Origin: Hexactinellida sp. DTS-2022
Lineage: Eukaryota; Porifera; Hexactinellida
Reading direction: 5' to 3'
Assembly (NCBI GenBank): GCA_028753945.1
Contig: JAPNXP010000008.1
Span: 186,001-250,000, forward strand
DNA length: 64,000 nt
Position numbers and translations under genes: made by a program. Below the pieces are notes generated by a model that was given only the letters and a program-made list of their open reading frames with translations, searched no databases and had not been told where the DNA came from. Below are positions 35,793 to 47,405 of this stretch, piece by piece. Each line of letters starts with the position of its first letter. Within the stretch, counting starts at the first letter, position 1.

Positions 35793-38700
35793 ATGTCCGA
35801 TTCAAATGAAACAACGAAAAGACCAAATGAAGATCATTTGGAAGCCACAGAAGAAAGTGATAAAAAGCGCAGTAAATTTGATAATAAGGAATCAATTGAA
35901 ATAGGTCCCTCTATCCCATCAATACAAACACAAGATTGTACAAGCGACAAACGAAAAGTAACACCTCTTATAATGCATAATTTATGTGGACTTCCGAACA
36001 GTAAAATTTATGAGAAATCTTATATGCATCGTGAAACGGTTTCTCGAGTTAGATTTGCTTGTAAAAACGATTTTCTTATAACAGCCAGTAGAGATGGTCA
36101 TGTTAAGTTTTGGAAGAAACAAGATACTTATATCGAGTTTGTGAAAGACTATCTCGCACACCAAGGTACAGTAGAATCTCGTTAGTAGGAACATGGTTTA
36201 AATATACGAAATTCTGGTTAATACGAACACTATTTCAGTCGCCTTCAAAGCCTTTTCAATACATGTAATATTACAATAAAACCTCGTTAGTATAAACACG
36301 GTTAATATATACGAAATTTTGGTTAATACGAACATTATTTCAGTCCCCTTGATTCCGGATAAGGTGAACGCATTTTACGGTCCCCTGGTGTTCGTATTAA
36401 CGAGGTTCTAGTTCTACTATACAAAGATATTTTATAATTGATTAATTAGTAGCTTTTATTTTCCCCAATTGAGTCATAATTAACAAAAAAATAATATTAG
36501 TGTGAACTGCAATTAATATAACTTCGAATTATTATTTGTTTTATTTCTTGTAGGAAATATAATTGATTTGAAAATAACCAAGGATGATGCATTTCTTTGC
36601 ACCCTAGGAGAAGATAATGCTGTTAAAATATTCGAGATTATAAGTTTCGATTTGATCAATATGTTCTTGTTGGATTTCGCGATTAACACTTGTTGCTGGT
36701 TAACAAAAGGCCATGGTTCATCTGCGAAATTCCTACTCGCGGTTTCTGATAAAAACTCACCGAATATTTACATTATAGAAGCGCTTGGTGACAAAAAACA
36801 GGAATTTAATATAATCGAAAATAAACACATGAATTCAGTTGTTGTATTGGAATATTTACCAAATTTCGATTTTGTTATTTCGTGTGATGAAATTGGGATG
36901 ATTGAATATTGGCGTTGGAAAGATAATGAATGTTATTTCGCGAAAGAAAGTGTGAAATTTCGTTACAAAACAGACACAGATTTGTATGATCTCTACAAGG
37001 CTAAAGCTAAGCCTTATCAACTCAGTTTCTCTTCAAATGGGAAAATGTTTGCGATTACAGCTTCTGACAAGAAAATCCGCGTTTTCAATACTTTAACTGG
37101 TAAATACTATATTTGGACCATGAATTTTGTTTAAATTCATTTGGTTATTTTGTTATACGTACATTTATTTCACGAGAATACTTATATAGAGCTCAGTTTT
37201 TTCTAATATTAAAATAACCAAACTTACTTTTTAAAGGTCGTTTAACTGTAAAAATGACCTTTCTAAGACCTAAATTTCTATTAGAAAAACCTGAACTCTA
37301 TTAAGTTATTACAGTAGATGTCGGATATAAGAACACCGGTTATAAGAACATTCTACTGAAAAACGATTGCCATATACCATTATATAATTTATGCCGGTTA
37401 TAAGAACATTATATGCAGTTCCCGACGATGTTCTTATAACCGGCATCCACTGTATTTATTACATTTTAACATGAATTACAATCTATAGGAAAATTGAAGT
37501 TTATTCTTGATGAATCAATTGACTATTACAAAGAACGTCAGTCAAATACAAACGACAAATCCAGTGACAAAACACATCGCTTACAAGATATGGAATTAAG
37601 ACGTAGAATTGCTGTTGAAAAGGAATTAGAAAGAACAAATGACATTCGTAATTGGAAAGCTATATTTGATAATACAGATACTCTCCTTGTATATTCGTGC
37701 ATCCTTGGTGTTAAAGTGGTGCATGTGGGATCTGGTGTTTGTATTAGAGTATTTGGCAAAGATGAAGGAATGAGGTTTATTGACCTCAGTTTATATCAAG
37801 GTGAGTTGTTAGTTAAGTTGATGGTAGTTAATTAGACCCCTCCAATGCCAGGAATGTGAAAGTAAAGCCGGAAATTAATTCACTTTCAATTCAAATTGAA
37901 AGTGAAAATGGGATTTTCTATTTATACCTTCTACCCCTATGCATCCGATAGTTAAATTAGTGTGGTCGATACTTTTGTCCGTTGACTGTATACTTTTGTA
38001 TGACTAACATAGGTATATACCCCTTCTCCACTCTAAAAGAGAAAAAAATCTAAAATTACAGCTGTGCAGACAGCATTTTCTTGTGGAGGCACTATTATTC
38101 ACCACAAAGTCGGCACAGCTGTAATTTTAGATTTTTTCTTGTTTCCCAGGGTGGACCTGGTACAGTACGTCTTAACCGAGTTGTACTGTATATATATTTA
38201 TCCTATAATTAGGGGTTTATCCAGGAGCGCGCCATACGCCTAGAGGCTATAAATTGGGATATGTTTGCGTTTAGGAGCGCGAAAACTGCCGAAAGTCCCC
38301 ATAGAGTAATACAAAACTAACCTTTTAGGAGTACAAAATTCATACTCTAGTGACCTTAGGACAGTTAGGAGTGTTCAATTCTACTCCTGTATAATACCTT
38401 GCCTGTAATTAGGTATCCCATCTAAACACAAGGCTGCTCTTACGCTTGAAATGACTCTCTCTGACAACCCATCTCTCAAACCGGAATTACCAGATCCAAC
38501 CTTAATAGCCACAGCCGCGAAATCTAACAGATTTTATATATTCACAAAGCGAGAGCCAATTTCTTTATCAGCTGATGAGCATGATAGAGATGTGTACAAC
38601 GAGAAACCTTCTAGAGAAGAACAAATATTAGCACAGGAAACTGATTTGGATTTAAAGGGATTGAGATTTGCCAAATCTGCTATTCTACATACAAGCATGG

Positions 38701-39935
38701 GTCAGTGAAATAAAACCTAATTCTAAATTTAAAAATTTATGTACGTGTACCAGAAATTTTGCCCTTATAAGAGGTTAAATTTTCATTCGAAAAGTATTAT
38801 ACAGTGGCGTTCACGTATTTGCGATTCGTCTTGTAAGTTATAGCAATATATGCCTAATTCAGTTATTTTCTTTCCCAATAGTTCATTTAATGTTAATTAT
38901 CAATATTCGCTTATTAGCAAGAAAATTTCGTGCAAAATTCGAATTTTTATTAAGGCGAATTACCCTTTACTTTATTTAGCAATAATTATTCTATTATTAT
39001 TTACAGGTGATATTCATCTTGAGTTATTCGCTGACAAATGTCCCAAATCAGTTGAGAACTTCACTATTCATTCAAAGAATGGTTACTACAACAATACTAT
39101 ATTCCATAGAGTGATAGACCAGTTCATGATACAGACAGGAGATCCATTAGGTTATTATAATTATTAAAATAATATTGTAGACTCTCGTTAATAGGAACAC
39201 GGATAAGGCGAAATAACGGTTAAGACGAACAAGGTTTAATTCCCTAGCCTATACAAATGCAAGCAAATGACTAAGGTTAACACGAATTCTGGATAATAAG
39301 AACAAATTTCGACGGTCCCCTGATTTTCGTATTAACGAGAGTCTACTGTACTTATGTATATGGAATTTAGCTACTGGTAACAAAATGACGAAAAATTTTC
39401 CAACTTAATGCAGTCGACTCCGCTTAATAGAGTCACCTCGGGACCAGTTTACTTTGATCTGATTAAGCGGAGAAATCTATTAACCGAAAATATTTTAAGT
39501 CAAACTGTAATTCCGTCGTATAAATCCTATGAAATTTTGACCCGATTAAGTGGAGAATTCTATTAACCAGTGGCTCTATTAAGCGGAGTTGACTGTTTAT
39601 CTAACTTAATATATCTAACTTATTATATCTGAAACCTTTTAGGTGATGGCACTGGTGGTGAATCAATTTGGGGAGGTGAATTCCAAGATGAATTCCACTC
39701 AAACTTAAAGCACGAACATCCATACACACTCAGTATGGCTAATTCAGGACCAAATACGAACGCATCTCAATTCTTCATAACTTTGGTACCTTGCCCATGG
39801 TTGGATATGAAACACACTGTGTTTGGTAGAGTAAGAAAGGGCATGGATGTTGTTGTTAGTATTTCAAAGGTTAAAGTGAATCAGAAATCATTTCAACCAT
39901 TTGATGATGTTAAAATTATTAATGTTTCAGTTTAA
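35793..39935 (+). CDS. PPWD1: PPWD1, WD40 plus cyclophilin peptidyl-prolyl isomerase
   Basis: Six exons, 35793-36165, 36554-37099, 37489-37800, 38413-38700, 39007-39150 and 39643-39935, giving 651 residues (human 646). An acidic/basic N-terminus, WD40 repeats over about 70-410 ([37 protein letters not shown]), then a cyclophilin domain over about 495-651 with [29 protein letters not shown] and KHTVFGRV. The catalytic Arg and the cyclosporin-site Trp are present. PPWD1 is a nuclear isomerase of the spliceosomal C complex. Four of the five introns contain recognisable transposons. In intron 1 the donor GT shares its T with the TA target of a family-A element. Confidence 0.95.
36167..36418. mobile_element. 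two overlapping family A MITEs, PPWD1 intron 1
   Basis: CAGTAGAATCTCGTTAGTAG begins 2 nt into the intron. A second left end (AAAACCTCGTTAGTAT) at about 36275 and one right end CGAGGTTCTAGTTCTACTA. Confidence 0.8.
37178..37305. mobile_element. palindromic family N repeat
   Basis: CTTATATAGAGCTCAG to CTGAACTCTATTAAG, with inverted AAAGGTCG and TGACCTTT inside. Confidence 0.6.
37312..37452. mobile_element. family D MITE, PPWD1 intron 2
   Basis: CAGTAGATGTCGGATATAAG to CCGGCATCCACTG, 36 bp before exon 3. Confidence 0.85.
38041..38140. repeat. 100-bp palindrome, PPWD1 intron 3
   Basis: AAAAATCTAAAATTACAGC against GCTGTAATTTTAGATTTTT around a 40-bp loop; unrelated to the CAGT families. Confidence 0.8.
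38211..38396. mobile_element. hAT-like element related to family I
   Basis: TTTATCCAGGAGCGCG to CTGTATAATACCTTG. Same plan as family I, but diverged. A family-H end (ACCGAGTTGTACTG) is at 38176-38188. Confidence 0.55.
38802..38962. mobile_element. family G element, diverged, PPWD1 intron 4
   Basis: CAGTGGCGTTCACGTATTTG, AGTTCATTTAATGTTAAT and TTCGTGCAAAATTCGA words. The right end is eroded. Confidence 0.6.
39174..39348. mobile_element. family A variant (CTCTCGTTAATA), PPWD1 intron 5
   Basis: GTAGACTCTCGTTAATAGG to AACGAGAGTCTACTG. Confidence 0.75.
39411..39593. mobile_element. family C MITE, PPWD1 intron 5
   Basis: CAGTCGACTCCGCTTAATAG to AAGCGGAGTTGACTG. Confidence 0.85.
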
Positions 39936-40007
39936 TACCACGTTTTGTTCATTCGCAAACAGGGTTAATATTTGTATTACGTGATAATCTTATTAAGTGA
40001 CCATTTA

Positions 40008-40155
40008 AACGTTATGTAACGAAAAATTACAAGATAATTGGTCAGCCCCATTCATATCACGCTTTGACCATTTTGTAATACAAAAGGATGGTCTCTCAAT
40101 CATTTATTTTTAACTCCCTTCCCTTTGGAAGCACTAGTATCGTTTGAACGAAACT
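40008..40155. mobile_element. family K repeat (CGTTACGTAACG)
   Basis: AAACGTTATGTAACG, CAAAAGGATGGTCT and CTTTGGAAGC words, shared with 43020, 58349 and 63612. Confidence 0.55.
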
Positions 40156-40220
40156 TAATGTGTATTAGTAGACTATGGATACGTTTTAAGTTTAACTGTC
40201 TATTTTTACTCAAATAATTA

Positions 40221-40375
40221 CAGTATATACCGGATATAATAACATCTGCTATAAGAACATGCCGGATATAATAAATTTACTAGAAAACGGTTTCCATATA
40301 CCCTATATAATTTATGCCGGTTATAAGAACATTATATGCAGTTCCCGACGATGTTCTTATAACCGGCATCCACTG
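40221..40375. mobile_element. family D MITE
   Basis: CAGTATATACCGGATATAAT to CCGGCATCCACTG. Confidence 0.8.
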
Positions 40376-40445
40376 TACATACCAATCATATTATTTTGAT
40401 ATGAGAACAACAGTTAACGCCAGTCATACCAAGTTAATATTGAAA

Positions 40446-40546
40446 TCGTCGGGAACTGCATATAATGTTCTTATATCCGGCATAAATTATACAGGGTATA
40501 TGGAAACCGTTTTTCAGTAGAATGTTCTTATATCCGGCATCTATTG
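40446..40546. mobile_element. family D half element upstream of SSB
   Basis: CGTCGGGAACTGCATATAAT to CCGGCATCTATTG, TA at its right end, 35 bp before the La ATG. Confidence 0.75.
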
Positions 40547-40581
40547 TATTGAATTTAGATTTGCATTCTTTTATTGCGTTA

Positions 40582-42732
40582 ATGGCCACAGCAGAACCTG
40601 ACTCCACAAATGTTATGGAACAAATTCCTGATCCTGATTTGAATGCTAAGATAATAAAACAGGTCGAGTTCTATTTTGGAGATAAGAATTTACCCAGAGA
40701 CAAATTCCTATTGAGAATCCTACACGAAGAAGGTATGTACAGTTGAAACCGGTTTTTTCTAACTAACTATTTATTCAAAATGTGTAAGAAATTCCCATTT
40801 TATTTTATTTTATTTTCAATCGGATTTTTCTTACTTTATTTCCATGCAAAGAATTGGTTAGAAAAAACATGTTTCGACTGTATTAACGTATCTTATTTAT
40901 TACTTTTAGGCAATGAGGCTGGTTGGGTGCCCTTAAGTACACTCCTAGATTTCAATCGTCTCAAAAAGTTAACAACAGATACCCTGCTTATAGCTACAGC
41001 CTTAAAACAGAGTAATTCTGGCTTATTAGAAGTTAGCGAGGATAATATCAAAATACGTAGGGTAATTCCAATACCCGAAGTTAATGAAAATGTAGTGTTC
41101 AATCCTGCAAAGACAATCTACTCCAAAGGATTTCCTATAGAAACTACTATTGATGAGTTGGAGATTTTTTTTGAAAGTTTTGGGAAAATTGCTTTCATAA
41201 AAAAACGGACAGCCCATGGTAAGGATTATTTGGAAATTAGTTTGCTAGATTTTATGACTGAAACGAATATTCGAAATGTAACGAACGAACCTTTTTATCT
41301 GACAAATCTATAAATTTAATATTTTTATTCTATTTAAATACAAATTACAAACAACGGACAACTACAGTAGAACCTCGTTAGTACGAACACTATTTCAGTC
41401 CTCTTCAAAGCCTTTTCAATACAAATGATATTGGTTAATATGAATCCCGGATAAGGCGAACGCATTTTGACGGTCCCCTGGTGTTCGTACTAACGAGGTT
41501 TTACTGTATACATAGTTATTCGTATTAGTTTAATTTATTTGTTGTTAGATAAAACCTTCAAAGGTTCAGTATTTATCGAATTCGCTGAGGAATCCAATGC
41601 AACAGAATTTGTTAATAAAGATTCTATTAAGTACAAAGAAACCGAACTCATTTCTATGATGAGAAATGTTTATTTAGAGGGTAAAGCTCTGCAGCAACAA
41701 GAATACAAGAAAAAAGTTCGTCTTGAAAAATCTAACAAATTGCGGGAAAAAATTCAAAATGACATTCCCTTTTTGAAAGGTAACAAGTTGTTGTGATTAA
41801 TATATCATCAAAATACAGTAGAATCTCGTTTGTAGGAACACCAGGGGACCGTCAAAAGTGTTGGCCTTATCCGGTATTCTTATTAACCAATATCATTTGT
41901 ATTGAAAAGGCTTAAAGGGGACTGAAATAGTGTTTGTATTAGCCATAATTTCGTATTTACCGTTTTCCTACTACTAACGAGGTTCTACTGTATATACTCA
42001 TCTAAATCCTTGCATTATACAGTAAACTCTCGTTAATACGAACACGGATAAGCTGAAATTTCGGTAAAAAGTACAAGCTTAAATCCCCTAGTCTATACAA
42101 ATGCATGCAAGTGACTCCGGTTAATATTAACGGTCCCCTGGTGTTCGTTCGTATTAATGAGAGTCTACTGTATTTCAATTTACACGTATTTCTGTATTAT
42201 TTATGCAATTAATTTAGGTGCTCTACTAAAACTCGAAGGATTTCCAAACACAACTAAAAGAGAGGCAATTAAAACTATTTTCCCTCAAAATTCAGTCAAA
42301 TTCATTGACATGAACTTAGGTGACATTTCATGTGTTATAATGTTTCTGGCGGAAAATGGTGCTGTCGATTCAATGAATATTTTCATGACAGAAGAGAATA
42401 CATTAAAATTCGGTGAAATCATGCTAAATTACACAATTTTAGATGGTGAAAATGAACAGAATGAATGGGTACGTTTATCACAGTATATAAACGATAATTT
42501 TGGTAAGCATAAAAAGAGAAACCGAAATATGAGAGGACGTCAAAATTTACGGAGAGGTGGATTTTCTGGACGTGGTGGACGTGATTCTAGAAAATTCCAA
42601 AGTTGGCGAGATAAAAAAGATGACAAAGTTAATCTTGGAAAACGTAAAAGTCATGAGGATAGTGCTAAAACAGATGATACAGAAGAATCACAACCGAAAC
42701 ATATTAGAATGGGTGGTTCAGATGAAGATTGA
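40582..42732 (+). CDS. SSB: La protein (SSB), RNA-binding
   Basis: Four exons, 40582-40732, 40910-41218, 41549-41779 and 42218-42732, giving 401 residues (human 408). La motif (about 15-95, with IIKQVEFYFGDKNLPRDKFL and GWVPLSTLLDFNRLKKLT), RRM1 (about 105-190, AKTIYSKGFP, GSVFIEFA), xRRM (about 230-335, GALLKLEGFP) and a basic Arg/Gly-rich tail with KRKSHEDS. La binds the 3' UUU-OH of RNA polymerase III transcripts and protects them. Intron 1 (177 bp) is almost entirely one family-F element. Introns 2 and 3 carry family-A elements. Confidence 0.95.
40740..40880. mobile_element. family F MITE filling SSB intron 1
   Basis: CAGTTGAAACCGGTTTTTTC to ATGTTTCGACTG, TA-flanked, starting 7 bp after the donor and ending 29 bp before exon 2. 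Confidence 0.88.
41365..41506. mobile_element. family A MITE, SSB intron 2
   Basis: CAGTAGAACCTCGTTAGTAC to CTAACGAGGTTTTACTG, TA-flanked. Confidence 0.88.
41816..41990. mobile_element. family A MITE, SSB intron 3
   Basis: CAGTAGAATCTCGTTTGTAG to CTAACGAGGTTCTACTG, TA-flanked. Confidence 0.88.
42020..42170. mobile_element. family A variant, SSB intron 3
   Basis: CAGTAAACTCTCGTTAATAC to TTAATGAGAGTCTACTG, 29 bp after the previous element. Confidence 0.85.
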
Positions 42733-42837
42733 ATTCTATGTTTTGAATTGATAGTAGTTTTGAGTTAGTTTCGTCAATTCTTATATTTTCACTTTTCTAG
42801 CTTTCTTCTTACACTAAATTGTATTGCAATACTAATA

Positions 42838-42990
42838 CAGTAAAATCTCGTTAGTTCGCCTTATCCGGAATTCGTATTAAGTTATTAACCAAAATCATTT
42901 GTATTTTAAGAAGGCTTTGGAGGGGAATGAAATAGTGTTCGTATTAACCGGAATTTTGTATTAACCGTGTTCGTACTAACAAAATTCTAC
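42838..42990. mobile_element. family A MITE
   Basis: CAGTAAAATCTCGTTAGTTC to GTACTAACAAAATTCTA; right end decayed. Confidence 0.75.
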
Positions 42991-43019
42991 GTACATTTTT
43001 TAAACTGACTGTTTACTCG

Positions 43020-43213
43020 AGGAAAATCTTACGTAACGCAAAATCCCCGAAATTACACACCCCCTCACTATGTCACGTTTTTAAATAATTTAGTTATACA
43101 AAAAGGATGCCTCCTTTTTGTATAACAAAATTATTAAAAAATATCATCCTAGGATGGTCTGTCACACATTGGTTACCCCTTGGAATTGTTACGTAACGTT
43201 TGAACGGCCCCTA
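43020..43213. mobile_element. family K repeat, longest copy
   Basis: CTTACGTAACGCAAAATCC at the left and GTTACGTAACGTTTGAACGG at the right, with CAAAAAGGATG and its inverse near the centre. Confidence 0.65.
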
Positions 43214-43279
43214 TATAGTATTTCTATTTTGATCACTTAACTGCCAAATTAAATATATGCAAATAATCAAATAATTTCA

Positions 43280-44575
43280 TTAACAATTTAGGAATTTATC
43301 CATCATATACCTTTTGAGTATACTATTAATTCTCCATTCTTGTTCAACTATTCTTTTGCAGCAAACATCCTTTTTCCCTTTTTTGCTTAAATTTAGCATT
43401 TTTATAGGACAAAATTCTCCTTGAATTACCACATACTGATTAGGATCCATGCAATAATCTGAAATTTTCAAATTCGTCTGTTGAATAATACTTATTTCTG
43501 TTTTTAAGTCGTAATCCAAATTTGCTTTTATTTTTTGAAACTTTGCAAACATTCTTTCATACAAAAGCCAATCAATATAATTCCATTCTATTATAAGATC
43601 TTCTTGTTCTTGTGTCAATTCAATTTTGCTGTAATTTTGAACTGCAAGGTTTATTTTGAAGTGCGTTACATCACTAAAATCCAACTGGAACGTTTCCCTG
43701 AAAATAGCTATTGACTCCAGAAATTGTTCAGCTATAAATACAAAATCGACTTCGTTTTCTATTCTTGCAAGAAATTTCTCAATTTCCTTTTGGTATTCGC
43801 TGTTGGCAAGGATTTCCTTTCTGCCAACACCTGGTGGAATTTTGTAATCGTAAATCCCGAAAACTTGTGACTGTTGATTCCAGAAAATTAAATTCTTTGG
43901 ATATTTTAAAATTTCAAATTCAACTGGAAAATTTAAGTATTTTCTTGAATATACCAACGGTTTTTCTATAAATTTCTCAAAGTCAATATTATTTTTTCTG
44001 AGTTTTTCACCGAATCTCAGATAATTATATGAAGACCGCATTTGTGTAATAGGATTTCTTACACTTCCTATTATTATCGTGTTTGTAGGCATGGTTCGTT
44101 CCAATTTATCTCTTCCTTCAAATCTACTATGAATAGTGCTTAAATTATATTTTTTCCCACATGACGGTATCAATGGAAATTTCCTGTTCGTATCACGTTG
44201 TGAAAATGGGAAAATTTGGTTGATTTGAATATCTTGTGGTTCGACAAAATCTAATTTATTTTTAAGTCCATATCTGTATAGAATGTTTGAAAGTGTACTG
44301 CTAGCTGCCTTAAAAGATTTAATTAAATAGAAATTTTGTATTTTATTACTCTTATCGGTCTCACATTTTAAGAAAGATTTAAATTCAGATTGGATATCAA
44401 CTGTTCGATTCTCAACTTGAGTGAAAATATTCGAAATTTTATTTAGCTGTTGATAATACACTGTAGATTCACGTACACAAATAATACTAACAACAGAGAG
44501 AATAATACAAATTAACACAAATTTCTTTAATCTTGACATCAATTTTTTTAATACATACGCAATTACTCCAATCAT
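43280..44575 (-). CDS. GAL3ST: galactose-3-O-sulfotransferase-like Golgi enzyme
   Basis: Minus strand, single exon, 431 residues. Type II membrane topology: a short cytosolic start, signal anchor FVLICIILSVVSIICV, then a lumenal domain. PAPS-binding features are LIKSFKAASSTLSNILYRYG (5' phosphosulfate loop) and NTIIIGSVRNPITQMRSSYN (3' phosphate region). EQFLESIAIFRETFQLDFSD and WNYIDWLLYERMF match the GAL3ST family. It should transfer sulfate to galactose of glycolipids or glycoproteins; the acceptor is unknown. A start at the internal Met13 (44539) is equally possible and would give a more usual short cytosolic tail. Confidence 0.85.
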   Translation of the reverse strand: MIGVIAYVLKKLMSRLKKFVLICIILSVVSIICVRESTVYYQQLNKISNIFTQVENRTVDIQSEFKSFLKCETDKSNKIQNFYLIKSFKAASSTLSNILYRYGLKNKLDFVEPQDIQINQIFPFSQRDTNRKFPLIPSCGKKYNLSTIHSRFEGRDKLERTMPTNTIIIGSVRNPITQMRSSYNYLRFGEKLRKNNIDFEKFIEKPLVYSRKYLNFPVEFEILKYPKNLIFWNQQSQVFGIYDYKIPPGVGRKEILANSEYQKEIEKFLARIENEVDFVFIAEQFLESIAIFRETFQLDFSDVTHFKINLAVQNYSKIELTQEQEDLIIEWNYIDWLLYERMFAKFQKIKANLDYDLKTEISIIQQTNLKISDYCMDPNQYVVIQGEFCPIKMLNLSKKGKKDVCCKRIVEQEWRINSILKRYMMDKFLNC

Positions 44576-44999
44576 TTATACATACGCAATACCTACAAAC
44601 TCAGATCCAAAGTAGTCACGGCTTCGGAAAGAATTCGTATATCGAAATCGCTAATCATTCTCCATCTGTTTACAGATTTTATACAAATGCAATGGTTATT
44701 TATGGCATCATGTTACTCCATAGAAATAGTATAGTTTTTAAGAAAGCAGCAATTGCTATTGAGTATTGACAGCTGGTAAAAACAGCAAAATTACCGTGCA
44801 TTGAGTAACTACAGTTTTTTCTTTAGAATCTCAATATTATAATGTATACGTACGTTTGCAATTCATAGTGGCAGTACGTTTAACTGCGAATAATTCGAAT
44901 GTATTTTAATTTAATCGCGGTAAACACTACTTATTTAAAAGAAAAAACAGCATTCACTGAACTACTTAAACTTAATGTATTTCACATTGTCAATGTTCG
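44576..44999. other. divergent spacer, GAL3ST to light chain 1
   Basis: AT-rich; open frames here show no family resemblance. Confidence 0.4.
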
Positions 45000-45021
45000 T
45001 ATTTTAACGAGAGTCGACTGT
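45000..45021. mobile_element. family A variant remnant upstream of light chain 1
   Basis: TAACGAGAGTCGACTG right terminus only. It is the counterpart of the full element before light chain 2 (50682-50830), so it was copied with the gene. Confidence 0.7.
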
Positions 45022-45050
45022 GTTTTTGACTTTAGTTACATACTTAGAAA

Positions 45051-45488
45051 ATGGACGATCGTGACATTGAAGCGAAAGACGCTTTCCTTCTGTTTGATAA
45101 GAAAGGAGATTCTAAAATTGAATCTACACAATTGGGAGACGTATTACGTGCATTAGGCTTAAATCCAACTGAGGCTGAAATTAAAAAAATCGTCAATGAA
45201 ATCGACCCAAACGGATTACGCCGCATAACGTATGAGGAATTTCTACCAATTTATCGTTCCCTAAAGCAAAAGAAACCACAGGGGACCATGGAAGACTTCA
45301 TTGAGGGTCTCCGTGTGTTTGACAAGGATGGAAATGGGACAATAAGTAGTGCTGAGTTGAGACATGTTTTGACAAGTTTGGGCGAAAAAATGTCGGATGA
45401 GGAAGTTGATTTACTACTTACCAGTATTGAGGACAGCCAAGGACATATTAATTATGAAGATCTTGTCAAGATGGTGATGTCAACTTGA
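45051..45488 (+). CDS. MYL6: myosin essential light chain, copy 1
   Basis: 145 residues, intronless. Four EF-hand folds of an essential light chain. Family marks are [50 protein letters not shown] and the end [13 protein letters not shown]. The third hand has a complete canonical 12-residue loop ([12 protein letters not shown]), so calcium binding is possible there. The others are degenerate. Binds the first IQ motif of myosin heavy chains. Close paralog of the gene at 50857. The proximal upstream region holds a transposon end 29 bp from the ATG. Confidence 0.92.
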   Translation: MDDRDIEAKDAFLLFDKKGDSKIESTQLGDVLRALGLNPTEAEIKKIVNEIDPNGLRRITYEEFLPIYRSLKQKKPQGTMEDFIEGLRVFDKDGNGTISSAELRHVLTSLGEKMSDEEVDLLLTSIEDSQGHINYEDLVKMVMST

Positions 45489-45659
45489 TCAACAACAACA
45501 ATAATTATAAACTAACAATTGGTGTTGTGTGGATTATTTGTGTTCTAGTGGATTAATTTATTGTTTGTTTATTTGCGTGATAATTCATTAGTATTTAGTA
45601 TTTACTCATTCAGTCTTTTTCTACTATAAATATTTATTGTTGTAGCTTACAAAAATAGA

Positions 45660-46375
45660 CGAACTAGACGGACAAAAAAGTTCACAATAAGCAACTCAAA
45701 GTTACTAATATGACGAACAGCAATTACATTACCGGCACAATAAAATAATGATTTACTATAAAAATTAGCACGCACACATAGGTATTGTGTCGACATATTT
45801 AGGTTGGTCATCTGACTTGATCATTTTTCCAAGTAGGACCTCCTCAATAGAAATATGCTCTCATGATTTAAATACTTTAAAGTATATTTTTATATTATAT
45901 ACGTAGTTATTCGTCATTCTCATTCTCTTAATTAATATAGTAAGTTTCTAGAAATGATAATGAAATTACACATATCATCCTCCACACGGAATTTCTTGAT
46001 CAGCTACTGGTTTCATAAGAGCATACAGTTTTCCTGGAATTGGTGAAAGGGGGCAATGGACCGAGAAAGGTATATAACAAGACTCCACTTTGAAAACTAA
46101 ACATTTTGAAAATGAGAATATAAATAATATAAAAATATACTTTAAAGTATTGAATCATGAGAGCAAATACCTATTGAGGAGGTCCCACTTGGAAAAATGA
46201 TCAAGTCAGATGAGCAACCAAAATATGTCGACACAATACCTATGTGTGCGTGCTAATTTTTATAGTAAATCATTATTTTATTGTGCCAGTAATGAAATTG
46301 CCTTTCGTCTATTAGTAACCTTGAGTTGCTTAAAAGTGAACTTTTTGTTCGTCCATTGCAACTATGTAGGCGAAC
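45660..46375. mobile_element. 700-bp foldback element
   Basis: Two arms of about 240 bp (45660-45900 and 46125-46375) in inverted orientation, for example TTAGCACGCACACATAGGTA against TACCTATGTGTGCGTGCTAA, around a spacer of about 225 bp with no long frame. Ends near GACGGACAAAAAAGTTCAC. Confidence 0.85.
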
Positions 46376-46425
46376 AGATCTACACTTAGGACCAGAAAAT
46401 TGGTTGCTAATAGAGCAACTACACT
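46376..46425. mobile_element. family G-like fragment
   Basis: GGTTGCTAATAGAGCAAC to TACACTG-TA; truncated. Confidence 0.45.
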
Positions 46426-46693
46426 GTATTTTTCTGATTTATTGCAATTATTAACAGCTGGTCTATAGACAATTCATTGTTAATATTCTTATTGTTCTAA
46501 ACTTCATTGACCTAAAAGCGTAACTAGGGTGAAATAGCATCATAGATATCACTTTTCTAAAAATATCCGATTTCTTCTAATAATTAAACTTTAGAAGAGT
46601 CAAATAATAATACAAACATACTTGTGTTTATATGTTGTGTGTCACATTTGGTGTCTTTACACGACACATTCTACCAGTATAAATTAGTGGCAT

Positions 46694-46956
46694 ACCGTAT
46701 TTCCTTGAATAGTAGCCCCCCCTCGAATAATCGCCCCCCTTGAATAATCGCCCCCCCAAATTGGCAAATAACATTTTACTATCACTGCCCGGAGTAAATA
46801 TATTTATTGAATTTTAATGGCAATACGATTACCAACCGACTAATACTAAATATTTTGTATCAACATGTGATATTCTCGAAAAGTCACAAAAATTATTGGT
46901 CAGAAAATAGCCTAGAAAACAATAATCGCCCCGGCTACTATTCAAGGCAATACGGT
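46694..46956. mobile_element. ACCGTATTTCC inverted-repeat element
   Basis: Ends ACCGTATTTCCTTGAATAGT and ACTATTCAAGGCAATACGGT, with GAATAATCGCCCCCC repeats inside. No coding frame. Confidence 0.75.
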
Positions 46957-47405
46957 ATTTGGAAGTGTTAAAATTGTGTCATTTAATATATTCTAGCTGC
47001 AATAAAACTATCAGTTATTGATAAGATTATTATTATTCGAACTAGACATTTTCTGTAAGAATTGCTAGAAATTTGATTCTAAGCTAAGAAAGTAATTTTG
47101 TACATTGCACTGGGTTGTGCCACATTCCATTTGAGCTATCTGGTATCCTAGCAGAGCTGTCTCTGCAGGAACCAGGAGCGATGTGAGATTACTCACAAAT
47201 GAAAGTATTTCCTTTCACTACATTCCTGACTGGATGGAGTCACCATGTGCATCAGAAGAGGCGGCACACAAACAGATGCCACATTCCACTCAGTTCCACC
47301 ACCTAGCTCTGCTATAAGATACGAGACACATTTTCTATAGCATTCTACTAATAAACTACTTTCCTTTCAATAGCAAATAACTAGCTAACTAGAAAATAAT
47401 AACAA
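46957..47405. other. upstream region of the NHL gene
   Basis: AT-rich at first. From about 47100 the base composition shifts towards the GC-richer gene. A weak inverted pair (TAGCAGAGCT against AGCTCTGCTA) spans 47150-47325. Confidence 0.4.
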
